A program made the position numbers and the translations under genes. The notes under the pieces were generated by a model. That model was given only the letters and a program-made list of their open reading frames with translations. It had not been told where the DNA came from and did no database searches. 64,000 bases of DNA from Stichopus chloronotus. Lineage: Eukaryota; Echinodermata; Holothuroidea; Aspidochirotida; Stichopodidae. The stretch lies in the NCBI GenBank assembly GCA_021234535.1, contig CM037843.1:11803979-11867978 (forward strand). The letters run 5' to 3'. Shown here one piece after another: positions 10,143 to 21,713 of the stretch; position 1 is the first letter of the stretch; each line of letters opens with the position of its first letter.

Positions 10143-13100
10143 AACCAGAATGCAGAAATGCATTGTGGTTTTGAGAGATCTGATTAAGAGAATTTTCTTC
10201 TGAATCTGATATAATAGCATTAGTATGTGTCACATTAAACTACGGATGCGTTATAGAAAATATGAGATCTGCACAAGCTTCGTTTCTTGAGATCATATCT
10301 ACATGTTCACAATTTGACCCTTGTTGACACTGAATGACCATTTACTTCCATTAAAGATCAATTGCTTCTTGTGATCAATGAGATACAACTACATATTGAA
10401 TATGACATCTGTCCTAGCTTCCCTTCTTGAGATAAATGTTTACAAGAATTCCATACTGTGACCCTGTTGACCGCAAATGAACTTTGACCTTCAACAAAGA
10501 CAATGGAATTTTTGTATACTCTATGAAATATATATACAATCTAGGAATGTACAGTGGATGCAAATGTCTGTGTGAACAGTGTCAATTTGTCCAAGATCTT
10601 TAAATGAGAATAAGTTTTGAAAAAAAATGTCTATGAATGTGTTTCAGTTTTACTCTGCCTTTGAGTAACGTTACATTAACATTCATCCCTGATTCTACTC
10701 ACTGCAATGTTCCTTACCTTCTATAGCACTACTTGGTATACACCTGAAGCAGCAGTAACTTGAATTTCATGAAATCACTGCTTACTGCATTAATTACACA
10801 TTTCATCTGGTTGTCGCACAGACACGTTCCCTGTGCACAGATGTCTATTTAAATTGTTGTTAACCACGCACAGCCCTCTGGACTAAGAAAAATAGCTACA
10901 GCAATAAAAATGCTGATGTTAAATGGTTTTACCTCAACTGACAACTAAAGTAAATTTTACCAGGGCATCTTTAATAATGATTATTCTTACATGTCACCAT
11001 CAATGGCAGGAAAATATTCACTTCATAACTTTCACTGTGTCATCAATTACTGTGAGATCTGATACACTCTGTAACAACCCTGAAAAAGTATGCATTAGTT
11101 TTCTTTTTAACAATATGCAACCATTAACTTGGACAAATTAAGTGGTCAGGCCAAACACATGAAGGGAGAGGGAGGGGGGGTGAGGATGGATGATATCAGG
11201 ACATTTATAGTAGGACATTTAGGAATGCCGTGGAATTCTTTTACCCATCCCCTGTGGCTATGAGCCAATATGATTGAGCTTGGTCTCAAATGCATTGAGT
11301 TGTTGATTTGTCATAACAGTGTTATACATGGTGAAATGTTCTCCACACTATTTTTAAATTGAATGTACAAAGCTTCAATGTAAAATATGTCATCCTGTTC
11401 CTGATGACCCAATATAAGCTTAGCAATATATTAGACAACATAAAGCAAATTTTCAAACAGTTTGGATCAAAATTTACTTAGTCTAGTCTGCTCCTCTACT
11501 GTAAGTGTAAGGCACAACAGAAATACATGTGTTGACTTGTGAGATCCAATGACAGTATTTGTGACTGATATCTTTACTTTAGGAAGTCAAAAACCTTAAA
11601 GGGGAAATCAGGATTTGACTGAGAAAATTCACCTTTAGTTGATTTTTCTTTCTAAACTGATTGTTCACTGAAATATAGAGACATTGGGGAGGTGTTTTAA
11701 GGTAGAAGAAACGGTAATTATTGCGTTAATTATTGTTGAATGAGAACTCTTAAATTTGTCGAGTACAAAAAATAAACGTTCATGTAGAAGACAAGACAGC
11801 CTCCTCTAAACAATGACCAATCACAGCATAAGACTGAAATGACATTATATGAATAAACATAACCGAATGTTTACAGTTCCCATACTGTTCGTGGATTGTG
11901 CAATGCTAAGTAAACAAGAGTTTAGTGATAGTTGATACATACAGCACACGTAGGCTACGTATGAAATAGGAAGTCCCACCTCCTCATACGGTAGTATTGA
12001 ATATTCATATTTGATGTGATGAATGTGGATGTACAGATTTTCGGAGTTCTTCACCTATTTTTTGCGAATTTGACCTCTTTCTCATAAATTGTCCACATGT
12101 TTTGACATAATCTTGATCATATTTGTTAGTTATAACTCATTGTACAATACCGGTGGGGAATTGTAGTGAAATATATTGTGAAAATAAACCCTGATTTCCC
12201 CTTTAACAACATTATTGCAGTTTACATCAACAGGATGTTGCCTTTGGAATAAACGTTGATCAAGCATTCGTTCCGACCATGTGCGTAGTTACATATGCAG
12301 TAGCATACTTGCAACGAATCTATGCAACGATAACATAACAGCTGGTCAGGTGTACAAGTTTGCCCTCAGATCAGAGTAACATATTGCTCAAACTCAATGT
12401 GTACAGGTGGATGCGCTCAAAACTGTTGGTGAAAGCCTTGTTTAGCTAATTTTTTTCCCCCGGTTATATGGCTGAGGTTTCTTTTTGGCGAGAATTACAG
12501 GGGAAAATGTTACTACGTTTTTATCAACACGCATGTTTTCCAACTTGTAGTAACGAAATGAAAACATCCATGAAATTCCCTCCTCTCTTTGTTGTTCTCA
12601 TGTACTTTATAGAGTGCCAAGTACGGCCATAGCGACCTTTCAACTGTTTTTCTAGGTAGGTGTACGATATTTTGGAATGTTCCTCGTTCTCTTGCTTTGC
12701 TTTTGTTGTGTTACGTCTTACAAACATTGTTACTTATGTTGATGTTCCATTCTTGCCAAGTTTTTCATCTTTTTGCTAAAATGCTAATTTGTGTTTAATG
12801 TGGCCTGCAAGGTGCAGTTTTTGTGAAGTGAACAACTTGAGGCATGCGTCTTGGAATTTTCAGTAACCCCCAATCACTATTCAAATTTCACACTTCTAAC
12901 TATAGCTTATATACCGCAACCATCGATTTGCCAATGAAGCACAAGCCATTATGTGAAGGTAAGAATATGTTTGCAGTTCAGTTGCGTTCTGTCTGATTAC
13001 TATCTTAGTGAGCGAGCGGGTATCAATTGGTTTCTTCACATGGTTTTACTTTTTACCAAATATTATACGTCTTTCCAAGTGCACCTGGTATGTTTGGTAT

Positions 13101-13925
13101 ACTTGTTAGCTGTTAAGTTCGATACCGTCGCTGTAGGTGTTAATGCTGGTGTCGATGCCATGCTATGTATGCCAGGTGTATCAACGCAGCTTACTTACAA
13201 TGTTTTCATAGTATGGCCATTGTTGACCTCAAGTGACCATTGACCTCCATTACAATGATAGCATCCTTGTACTCTTTGTCCAAGCTTCCCTTCTTGAGAT
13301 ATTGTGTTTACAAGGTGTTCACAATTTGACCGATGTCGACGCCAAATGAACTTTGACCTACATCAAAATCAATAGGGGGGTTGCACTCAATGTGATACAC
13401 CAACACACCAAATACAACATTTGTCCAAGATTCCCTTCTTGGGATATTGTTTAAAAGGTTTTCACAATTTGACCCCTGTTGCCCCAAATGACATTTGACC
13501 TACACCCAAAACAATAAGGTTCAACTCAATGTGGTTCACCGACATACCAAATATGAGATTTGTCCAAGCTTTGCTTCTTGAGATATTGTGTTTACAAGGT
13601 TTTTACAATTTGACCTCTGTTGACCTCAAATGATATTTGACCTCCACCAAAAACAATAGGGTTCTGCTATTCAACATGGTACACATACATACCAAATATG
13701 AGATCTGTCCAAGCTTCCTCTCTTGAGATGTTGTGTTTACGAGGTTTTCACAATTTGACCCCTGTTGACCCCGAATGACCTTTGATCTCCACCAAAAACA
13801 ATTGGATTCTTCCTCTCGATATAACAAACCTACATATCAAGTATGAAGAGTATCTATAACTCCTATCTGGAGATATCGTGTGCACAAGCTAAGTGTCACA
13901 AACACACACACATACACATGCACAC
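10143..13925 (+). mobile_element. Long subfamily C foldback/minisatellite element, copy 1
   Basis: Begins with the C-type palindrome (AACCAG then AATGCA...TGCATT, GTGGTTTT), followed by about two degenerate 140-bp units (10260-10520), a non-repetitive core (about 10530-13200), then five units (13205-13870) and a CA run (13900-13925). The 3' hairpin is missing. The core matches 22064-23720 in the same order and strand (for instance GTATGTTTGGTATACTTG at 13090 and 23622), with about 650 bp extra here at 10530-11165. A 603-bp TTAA MITE sits inside. No long ORF is visible in the core, so it is probably non-autonomous. ORF 12953-13243 is in the core and looks non-coding. Confidence 0.6.
11600..12202. 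mobile_element. TTAA-flanked MITE (T2/Kolobok- or piggyBac-like)
   Basis: Termini AGGGGAAATCAGGATTT (left) and the inverse complement of AGGGGAAATCAGGGTTT (right), flanked by TTAA at 11596-11599 and 12203-12206. The left junction reads TTAAAGGGG, fitting the TTAAAGGRR end known for T2 (Kolobok) elements. The homologous place in the second long C element reads AAAACCTTAATAACACT with a single TTAA: an empty site. No transposase ORF inside. Confidence 0.85.
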
Positions 13926-13991
13926 AGCTTTGTTTTCCATTCATTCTGAGGACCTCATTGTGCTTTCTTTTTTTCTTCCTCAACCCTAACC

Positions 13992-14016
13992 TTAACAATA
14001 GACTGTCTATTGTTAA
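13992..14016. repeat. Perfect 12-bp palindrome
   Basis: TTAACAATAGAC, one T, GTCTATTGTTAA. Lies just after the 3' side of the long C element. Function unknown. Confidence 0.8.
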
Positions 14017-14019
14017 TCT

Positions 14020-17000
14020 TAAGAGGACCAGAGAAATCTACTGAATTTGGTACAGAGGACCTAAAATCTATTGTCTAGGTCCTTGATCCCACCCGAAAAC
14101 AAGGGCATGCGTACACACACACGAACACCATTATTAAACCATTATTTCCTTAAAACAATTGGCCCAATTAAAGAAAATGAAAAATGTCAGCCAAAACAGA
14201 TTAACTTTATAGAAGACAAGTCACAGTACTAAATCATGTCAACATTCCCTTCCGCAAGATTGCTCATTATATTCTTACAATGAGTAAAACTAAGGATAAC
14301 AAGAAAACTATATCAATAAACAGTTTTTCATCCATTTACTCATCAGGCACATTTGAAGTGAAGAGTTGGCCTTAGGATCAACGACTCCACATTTCCATCA
14401 ATTAAACGCAGCCAGGCATTAGGTATACAAGATAGAAAGACAAAATACACACAGGGTAATCATCATAATAATAAAACAAGACTTACAATGCACGTACCAA
14501 ATCCCCCAAAGTGCTTATGGCGCTTTATAAAGATGCAAAACACAAAGAAGAGGAAAAGCAAAAGTAACAGAACATGTCCAAGAAAATAGGCTAAGAAGCG
14601 ATATGCGATATTTTTTTCACCATCTTAAAAATGTCAATTGACTCTGGAGAACAAACACAAAAGGGGAAATTGTTCCCAAGTTGTACAGGATGGCCAAATC
14701 AAATGATTTATCCCCCCATGCATGATTTGCCATGCTATCAGTGTCAAGAGATATTTTGACTTTGATCTTAAAGGTCTGGCGACATGAAAATGACATTTTG
14801 AGGTACTGGGTGCATTAGGCATTCAAAATGTTGAAAATAGCCTCAAATTGCGTCAAAAATTGACAAATTTACAGGCAAATTAGTGTCTCACAGCTGTGTC
14901 ATGAATAAACATTGGCTAAATATGCAAATTTGTGACGTAACGGGAGGGACTCCTAGGATTTGTCTTATGTTAATCCTTTGTTTATGTAACATACATGATA
15001 CAGGTAACTGCTCCAAGACTGGAGTAATGTGACGTAATTCTTGGAAAGAGTGACAATTCTTGCAGCAGAGTTTTGAATATTTAAAGTTTTTGGAGTTATT
15101 CCTTTGGAAGGCCATACAGCAATCCATTGGCCATGTCAAAAAAAAAAATGAAAGATCTAGTCGGTGGCACAAACATCAAGGTAACGACACAGCTTTGCAA
15201 TTTTCCGAAGGTAAAATGACGGAGCATGTGATACTTTAAATGTGATGTTTCAGAGTTATATTTTGCATAAAAAATAACACCAAGATTCCTTAACATGAGA
15301 TGAGTTTCACACAGAAATCCTCCATGACAAGTAATGGTACTGTTATCTTTATGTAATTGCTGCAGTGAACCAAATAAGATGAACTATGATTTATCATTGA
15401 GTCTCAGGAAATTCTCCCTCATCCTCCCTCATCCAAATCTGAACTTCTGAAATACCCAATTCAAGATGATACAGATCCAAACCACATTCCTGCTTTACAA
15501 GATTGAAGAACGAATAAATTCCCCAAAGCTTCTTGGTTTGGGAATTCGCTAGCGACTGCTCACGGTGACGACTCACCTCCCCAGACAGCAGATTAGAGCA
15601 GATGCAAAGCACTGCAGAACACTTCGCTGGCAGACCAAAAGGCTGGCAACTACGGAAGGGCGGTGGCCAGATACGTGGAAAGATACACGCACACACACAA
15701 ACATGTAATTGCCAGATGCTAGACCATGGTCAATACGGTAATGCATACGTGAGGGAGTACGCGCTGTGAATCCTAAGTATTGTCAGCATAAACATGGTAG
15801 TCAATATTATACTACAAAAAGATACCAAAAATTGTGTAAGTGTAGACTACGAACCACTGAGGACCTAGGACAGAACATTGGCGAGCGCTCTAGGCAATGT
15901 CTCTCCATTGAAAAGCTACATATTTAATGTCTAATGTCTTATTATGGCCTTGCATAATTAGGCCAAAAAGTCAATAGTAACTATGCAATACAGATCCAAA
16001 ATAGCATAGGCAATTGGCAAGTACTTAATCCTTTTGCAGGTGACAACACTATGGTATAGTGTTTATATGTATTAGTCACGAATACAATGTCAGTTGCAGA
16101 ATACAGCATACCAAAGTTTATCACTGAAATCAATTCTTTTCAGCAGCCAGTGACGCAGCCAGCAGCTAGTGGTATTTTTGCCACAAAATGTACAAATTTA
16201 CATGACTGAAATCTCAAAATAACTAGTGACAAGGTTTAAGAATGAAGATAACACAAATACCCCTGTATATGAGAAACCTAACTGGACGGAACTTTGATAT
16301 GATGATGTACTTTTCTTTTAGGGATTTGTGGCCAAAACAATGACTAAACGACTACATCCCTTAAGGATCAATACAACTGTGAAACAGAAATGCCAATGAC
16401 CTACAGGTCAAGAGGACTCAATTTGTAAGCGAAAACAATTCAATTATCTTTAACCACATTCTTTTTTCGATAAAATTTGACATTTTTTCAGTAGAAAAGA
16501 CCTCATTAGCATACAAGTACCTCACAAAGTTTTCTCTCATACCACTAGCATACAAGTACTTCACAAAGTTTTCTCTCATACCATTTGCAAAACTTCATGT
16601 AGTTTAATTTTTCTCTTTCAGCTGATGGTCAAAGCAGGAGCTCTTTTATTATTCAAGACTAGTACTGGCAAAAGCAACTTTCAGATTCAGAACTCGTACA
16701 CCTTAAAAAAACATGAAAATAACTTTGGGAAACATGATAATAACTTGGGAAAACATAAAAATAACGTGAACATCATCTTTTCAATAAGCGAATGTTACTG
16801 TTGACAATTGGTTAGTTACTTAGACTTAAAGCCCTTATTCACTGAAACCCTTAAAAGTTGGTGGATTTTATGTCTACAAATAGAGTAATACTCATACAAA
16901 TAGAAAATGTCACTTTCCATGTCACTTGCAGGTTTGAGAAAGAAGGAGAGTGCAATTTTTAACTACCTTTGGAATTACCCTGGTGAAGCAACACTACTGC

Positions 17001-17040
17001 AAATTTCACAGCTAGATTTGATGACGTCATAGAATTTAGA
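14020..17040. other. No recognisable gene
   Basis: About 3 kb with only short chance ORFs. A 39-bp direct duplication is present at 16509-16586 (GCATACAAGTAC...). The minus-strand ORF 15394-15696 (100 codons, less AT-rich than its surroundings) matches nothing I recognise and I do not call it a gene. Confidence 0.45.
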
Positions 17041-17044
17041 GCAG

Positions 17045-17112
17045 GTACGTGAGAGCTACACACACGCACGTATGCATGATTACAAAGGTTATGATTATCA
17101 TCAAAACCAAAA
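17045..17112 (+). mobile_element. Isolated C-type 3' end
   Basis: ACACACACGCACG, then a hairpin GGTTATGATTATCATCAAAACC and AAAA. It is the terminal part of a subfamily C element without its array. Confidence 0.6.
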
Positions 17113-18527
17113 TAGGAGTCACAAAGGCTGTACTAGATTGAAAAGCCAAACACAAAAGTAACTGGGACATGCGAGAGCGAGACCAGTTATTGCTATGGCG
17201 ATTTAAACAGAAAGGGGTTGGGAGGAGATGAGCTAAGGAAAGTAGTACATTGGTAAAGATCCGACATTCTTTTTCTGAGGAAATGTTCTAAGGAAAAAGA
17301 AAACGTAGCATTATAGGCTCATGTTTCACAGAAAAAAAAAGCATCAGCAAGTTGGTAAAAGGCAGGTTGAAAGTTTGTAAATACAAGTGGAACCTCTGGT
17401 GGTATTTTTTCTTAACTACTGAAAATATTTTTTTTTTCACACAAGACAAGACTGTTTTTGGTCATGGCAGAGGGTTTGGGATTTCCCAGAGCTGTAATAT
17501 GCAAATTTAATGAGTATCGAGGTAGCAAGCGGTCTTGTATATTCCACTTAATTGAGTAAACTCAACTTGAAAGGATTCAATGCAATCTAGCCTTTCGAAA
17601 TTTGGAATTATTGTAGTGCGGCGCACTACAATCTTGTCATTACTGGTCGACCAGCAATTTCTTTTGTCGAGCCTTGTATGGCTCATAACGCCTCACCTGC
17701 GCGTGATGTAACTTAGTTCATACAAATATGCATGCTCGACCTTTTAGTAATAGCAGTATGTGAGAGCTATGGCCGTCTTCAAACCAAAATCTACTAAGGA
17801 AAAGCAAATACCACGACTACAAGAACAATTTAAGGAGTTAAAGTGATGAGAGAGCCCTGCGGATAAATTTCCAGAAAACGTGATGAAATGTGGTTCGGTC
17901 TTTTTCCAATGAGGTGATAAACGTGGAGTGTCAATGTTGTTTTCAAATTGGTGTGCAATACAGCGCCACTGTGTTTAAATATGATGTCGCAGAATTGTGT
18001 GCTGCTTCTCTGCTTTTTAGTGGTTACAACATGACGTTCTTCTACAGAATCATGTACTGCTCTCATGTTCTATTTCAGTGGTGAAACAGAAAGACAGTTT
18101 TGACATACTCAGTTAGTACTAGAGTACTCTTTAAAACTCAGAGCAATACAGGCTTGTACGACATACCGGTACGGTATAGAGCAAATTTACAACATTATGA
18201 GAGAGATCCAATGGAATTTTTGTTTTGTCCAGCGTGATATAAAAAAAAAAGAATGGATTGGGAAAGGGGTCGACAGGAAACGGCACTGCTTTCCCCCCAA
18301 AATGCTAACTGCTATGAGGAGTGGATCCACAGAGACTGGCTTTCTCCCAACAACAAGGATTAAGCCTACCACGCACTACAATTCTGCGTATTTGTGGCAA
18401 ATGCAGTTCTAGTTGGCATTTGTATTTTCTTTCATACAGCATACACCTAATCTTGGATTCATCAGCATACACCTAAATCTTGGATTCGTCATGACTGAAG
18501 GGTAAAAGATTTTAATAAGCTGGAACT
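17113..18527. other. No recognisable gene
   Basis: Chance ORFs only. A 30-bp-class direct duplication (GCATACACCTAA...CTTGGATTC) lies at about 18440-18485. Confidence 0.4.
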
Positions 18528-20883
18528 AGAAAGCCAAAAGGCTTAGTGATTCCTTGCCTCATGATATATATTGTAACAAACATGAATCGCCCACATGACA
18601 AGCATGAGATCCCACACAGTTATCCTACTTGAGATACCATCTTAGTAAGGTCAAAACCTTTTGAAATCTCGTGACCCAAAATGACCTTTCACCTCCACTT
18701 AAAACAATAGGTATCACCTACCCTATATGGCCATCAACATGCTAAATATGAACAATTCACAAACTAAGTATAAGATCCCTCTTATTTATCACCCTTAAAA
18801 TATCATGCATACAAGGTTTTGACCTTTTGTCATCCCAAATAACCTTTGACCTACACAAACATGAGAAAACTCCCAAACGGATATGATGCTGCAGGGGAAC
18901 AAATTATATTTTGTCGTGTCTAATAACTTGATAAAAAGGTAAACATGTTTATTTAATCAAAATTATAGCACTTTATTTTGTCGAGTTCCAGCTATTGGTG
19001 GCAGCTCTTTCATATTTGATTTTTTGGCATGATGCCGTTCCCAATGGCTATGAGGTCCTTGAAAATTAGTAAAAACTGATATTCCTATTAAACACGAATC
19101 TAGCATGACTTGCAATTTTGCCTTTAGTCTACTTAAAGACACAACACACAGTACAAGTTTCCCTGGTTTGATACACAGTAGTCATTTGTTTAAAGCTTAC
19201 CTGAACTACTGTAAAGTGAAATAGGGCGTTTAGAATACATCAACATGGCATACAAAGAAATTCGCCTTAACCATTGTTAAACCATTCAGTCTCATCAATA
19301 AATATCTGTCAAAGCTTCATCTCCTCAAAACATTATGCATGTGATGAGTAACGGATGCATCATTTGAATTTTAAAAAGTTTGGTTGAACAAATTATTGTT
19401 GAGCAACAAATAGCTAAATTTCTGATCTGTGAGAATCTTATTCCTTGAAAATAAGGCTACTGTAATTCGTTATTTTGAATAATCTATCATTCTATGTCCA
19501 CAAATAATGGTTTTAAAAATATGGTTGTTTTCTGTAAAACAAACGCCCTATTTACCTTTTAGGGCTAAACAGAGACACTGTTTATACAGTAAATGGTTAA
19601 GTCCATTGAGCACCTGGCTCCACAGACTGTATGATTTATTCTGGACATTGTGGTTTCTACTGGCAGTCAACTGTGATAAATTATGTCAGATAACAGTGAC
19701 CAGTTTGAACAGAGGGGGGTCAGTTACAATTTGATTCATTCAATTAAGCAATCACAGTTCATGCACGCTCAAGGGTATTTGATCCAAATGATCAGTAATT
19801 TAGTTCTTTTTATAAAGCTAATAACCCATGGTATGTTTAATCAATTCCAATTTACAAATTCATGCATGCTCACATGTCCTTATGAGGATAGTAGCATAAG
19901 GTTTGCAAAATAGTAACCTTTGATACCAAATTTAATGTTGTCTTCATCTTTTCTTTATGGTTATTGAAGAGACTATGTTGGTATGTCCTAAAATAAATTC
20001 TCAAATCAACAAGAGGATTCTACATTACAAGTATAAAATTCACTAGAAGGACTGTTCTTTAAATATTGTAGATTCAAGTTTTTCACATTTTGACCTCCCA
20101 TGACCCCAAATGACCTTTCACCTCTGCCAAAAAAAAACAAGGATCATCTACTCGATATGGGCAATCCACACGCTAACTATGAGATCTCCCACATTTACTG
20201 TTCTGGAGATATCGTGTTTACAAGCAATTTTCAAGGTATTTACCTTTTGACCTCTGGTGACCCTTGTACTCAATAAGATACACCTACCCACTTCATATGA
20301 CATCTGCTCAAGCTTCTCTTCTTGAGATATCGTGTTTACATGGTTTTCACAATCTGACCCCTGTTGACTCCAAATGACCTTTGACCTCCACTGAAAACGA
20401 TAGGGTTCCTTTACTCAACATGGTGCAACTACATACTAAACATGATATTTCTACAAGCTTCTTTTCTTGAGATATCGTGTTTACAAGGTTTTCACAATTT
20501 GACCCCTGTTGACCCCAAATGACCTTTGACCTCCACCAAAAACAATAGGGATCATCTACTCAATAAGGGCAACCTTCATGCCAAGTATGAGATCACTCAC
20601 AATTACTCTTCTGGAGATATCGTGTTTACAAGCAATTTTCAAGGTATTTACCTTTTGACCTCTAGTGACCCCAAATGACCTTTGACCTCCACCAAAAACA
20701 ATAGGGATCATCTACTCAATATGGGCAATCTACATGTCAAATATGAGATCACTCAGAGTTACGCTTCTTGAGATATCGTGTTTACAAGCAGGCGTCACAC
20801 ACGCACATACACGCATACACACACACACACACACGATATCACCATCGCATAGATTCCTCTGCCTTCGGCAAGGAATCAAAAAA
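18528..20883 (+). mobile_element. Long subfamily A foldback/minisatellite element
   Basis: 5' palindrome AAGCCAAAAGGCTT then GTGATTCCTTG, about two units (18655-18860), a non-repetitive core (about 18880-20060), at least five units (20080-20790), a CA run (20800-20836) and a hairpin ATTCCTCTGCC...GGCAAGGAAT ending in AAAAAA. The order is the same as in the long C elements. The 9-mer GATTCCTTG near the 5' end is the reverse complement of CAAGGAATC at the 3' end. ORFs 19507-19734 and 19683-19913 in the core are short and unrecognised. Confidence 0.6.
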
Positions 20884-21199
20884 GAATGAAAAGTGGCCAA
20901 TGCTCATGTAGCTAGGCCTCATCAAACCATTACTACAGTGGGTGCAACTTGCAATCTCAGGATTTTATGGAAATAGTAACTCTGAAGTACATCTCAGCTC
21001 TGGCATGGATTTTTTGTTCATGTCTTTCTTGTATGGACACTGCTTGTGTTGTGAGTTAATGGCTAGCTTCTTGTTTACATGTTGAAGTACTGTAGTTCAC
21101 AAGGATATCTGCTATTTCTTTGAATTTTGTTCACCAAACCAAAATAATCCTAGACTGTTCAGACCAAAAAACATTTGTGTGACACATATCAGGGATGTT

Positions 21200-21713
21200 T
21201 CTGACAGGTAATATTAAGGTCCTATGGGGTCAACAGCATCAAATTGTGAAAACCCTGCAAACACAATATCTCAAGTCTCAAGAACATAAGGTTGGATCTA
21301 TGTCATATTTGGTATGTAGGAGTACCTAATTGAATACAATTAGTATATTTTTCTTGGTGGAGGTTAAAGGTCACTTACAGTCAATGGGTCAAATTGTGAA
21401 AACATTGTAAACCTGATATCTCGTGAAGGGAAGCTCGGACATACATCATATTTGGTATATACATGTGCGATATTGAGTAAAAGGACCTCCATGTTTTTGG
21501 TGGAGATACCACATTGGAAGAACAAATATATTATTTTGGTAAGGGTCAAAGGTCACTCAGGGTCAAAAGGGGTCAAACTGTGAAAACCTTCTAAACACAA
21601 TATCTCAAGAAGGGAAGCCTGGACTAATCTTATTTACCAAATAGATGTGCAGAACTGAGTACAAGAACCGTATTGTTTTTGTTGGTCAAATGTCATTTAG
21701 GGTCAACAGAGGT
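21200..21713 (-). mobile_element. Antisense array of three to four 140-bp units
   Basis: Units read on the minus strand (plus-strand signatures GGTCAAATTGTGAAAAC, AATATCTCAAGAAGGGAAGC, GGTCAAAGGTCACTCAGGG) at about 21230, 21380, 21550 and 21690. The block stops exactly where the next element's 5' palindrome starts on the plus strand, suggesting that the latter inserted here. Confidence 0.65.

Noticed and set aside
15394..15696. 100-codon minus-strand ORF as an exon
   Set aside because: Composition is slightly unusual but no motif is recognised and flanks lack convincing splice sites.
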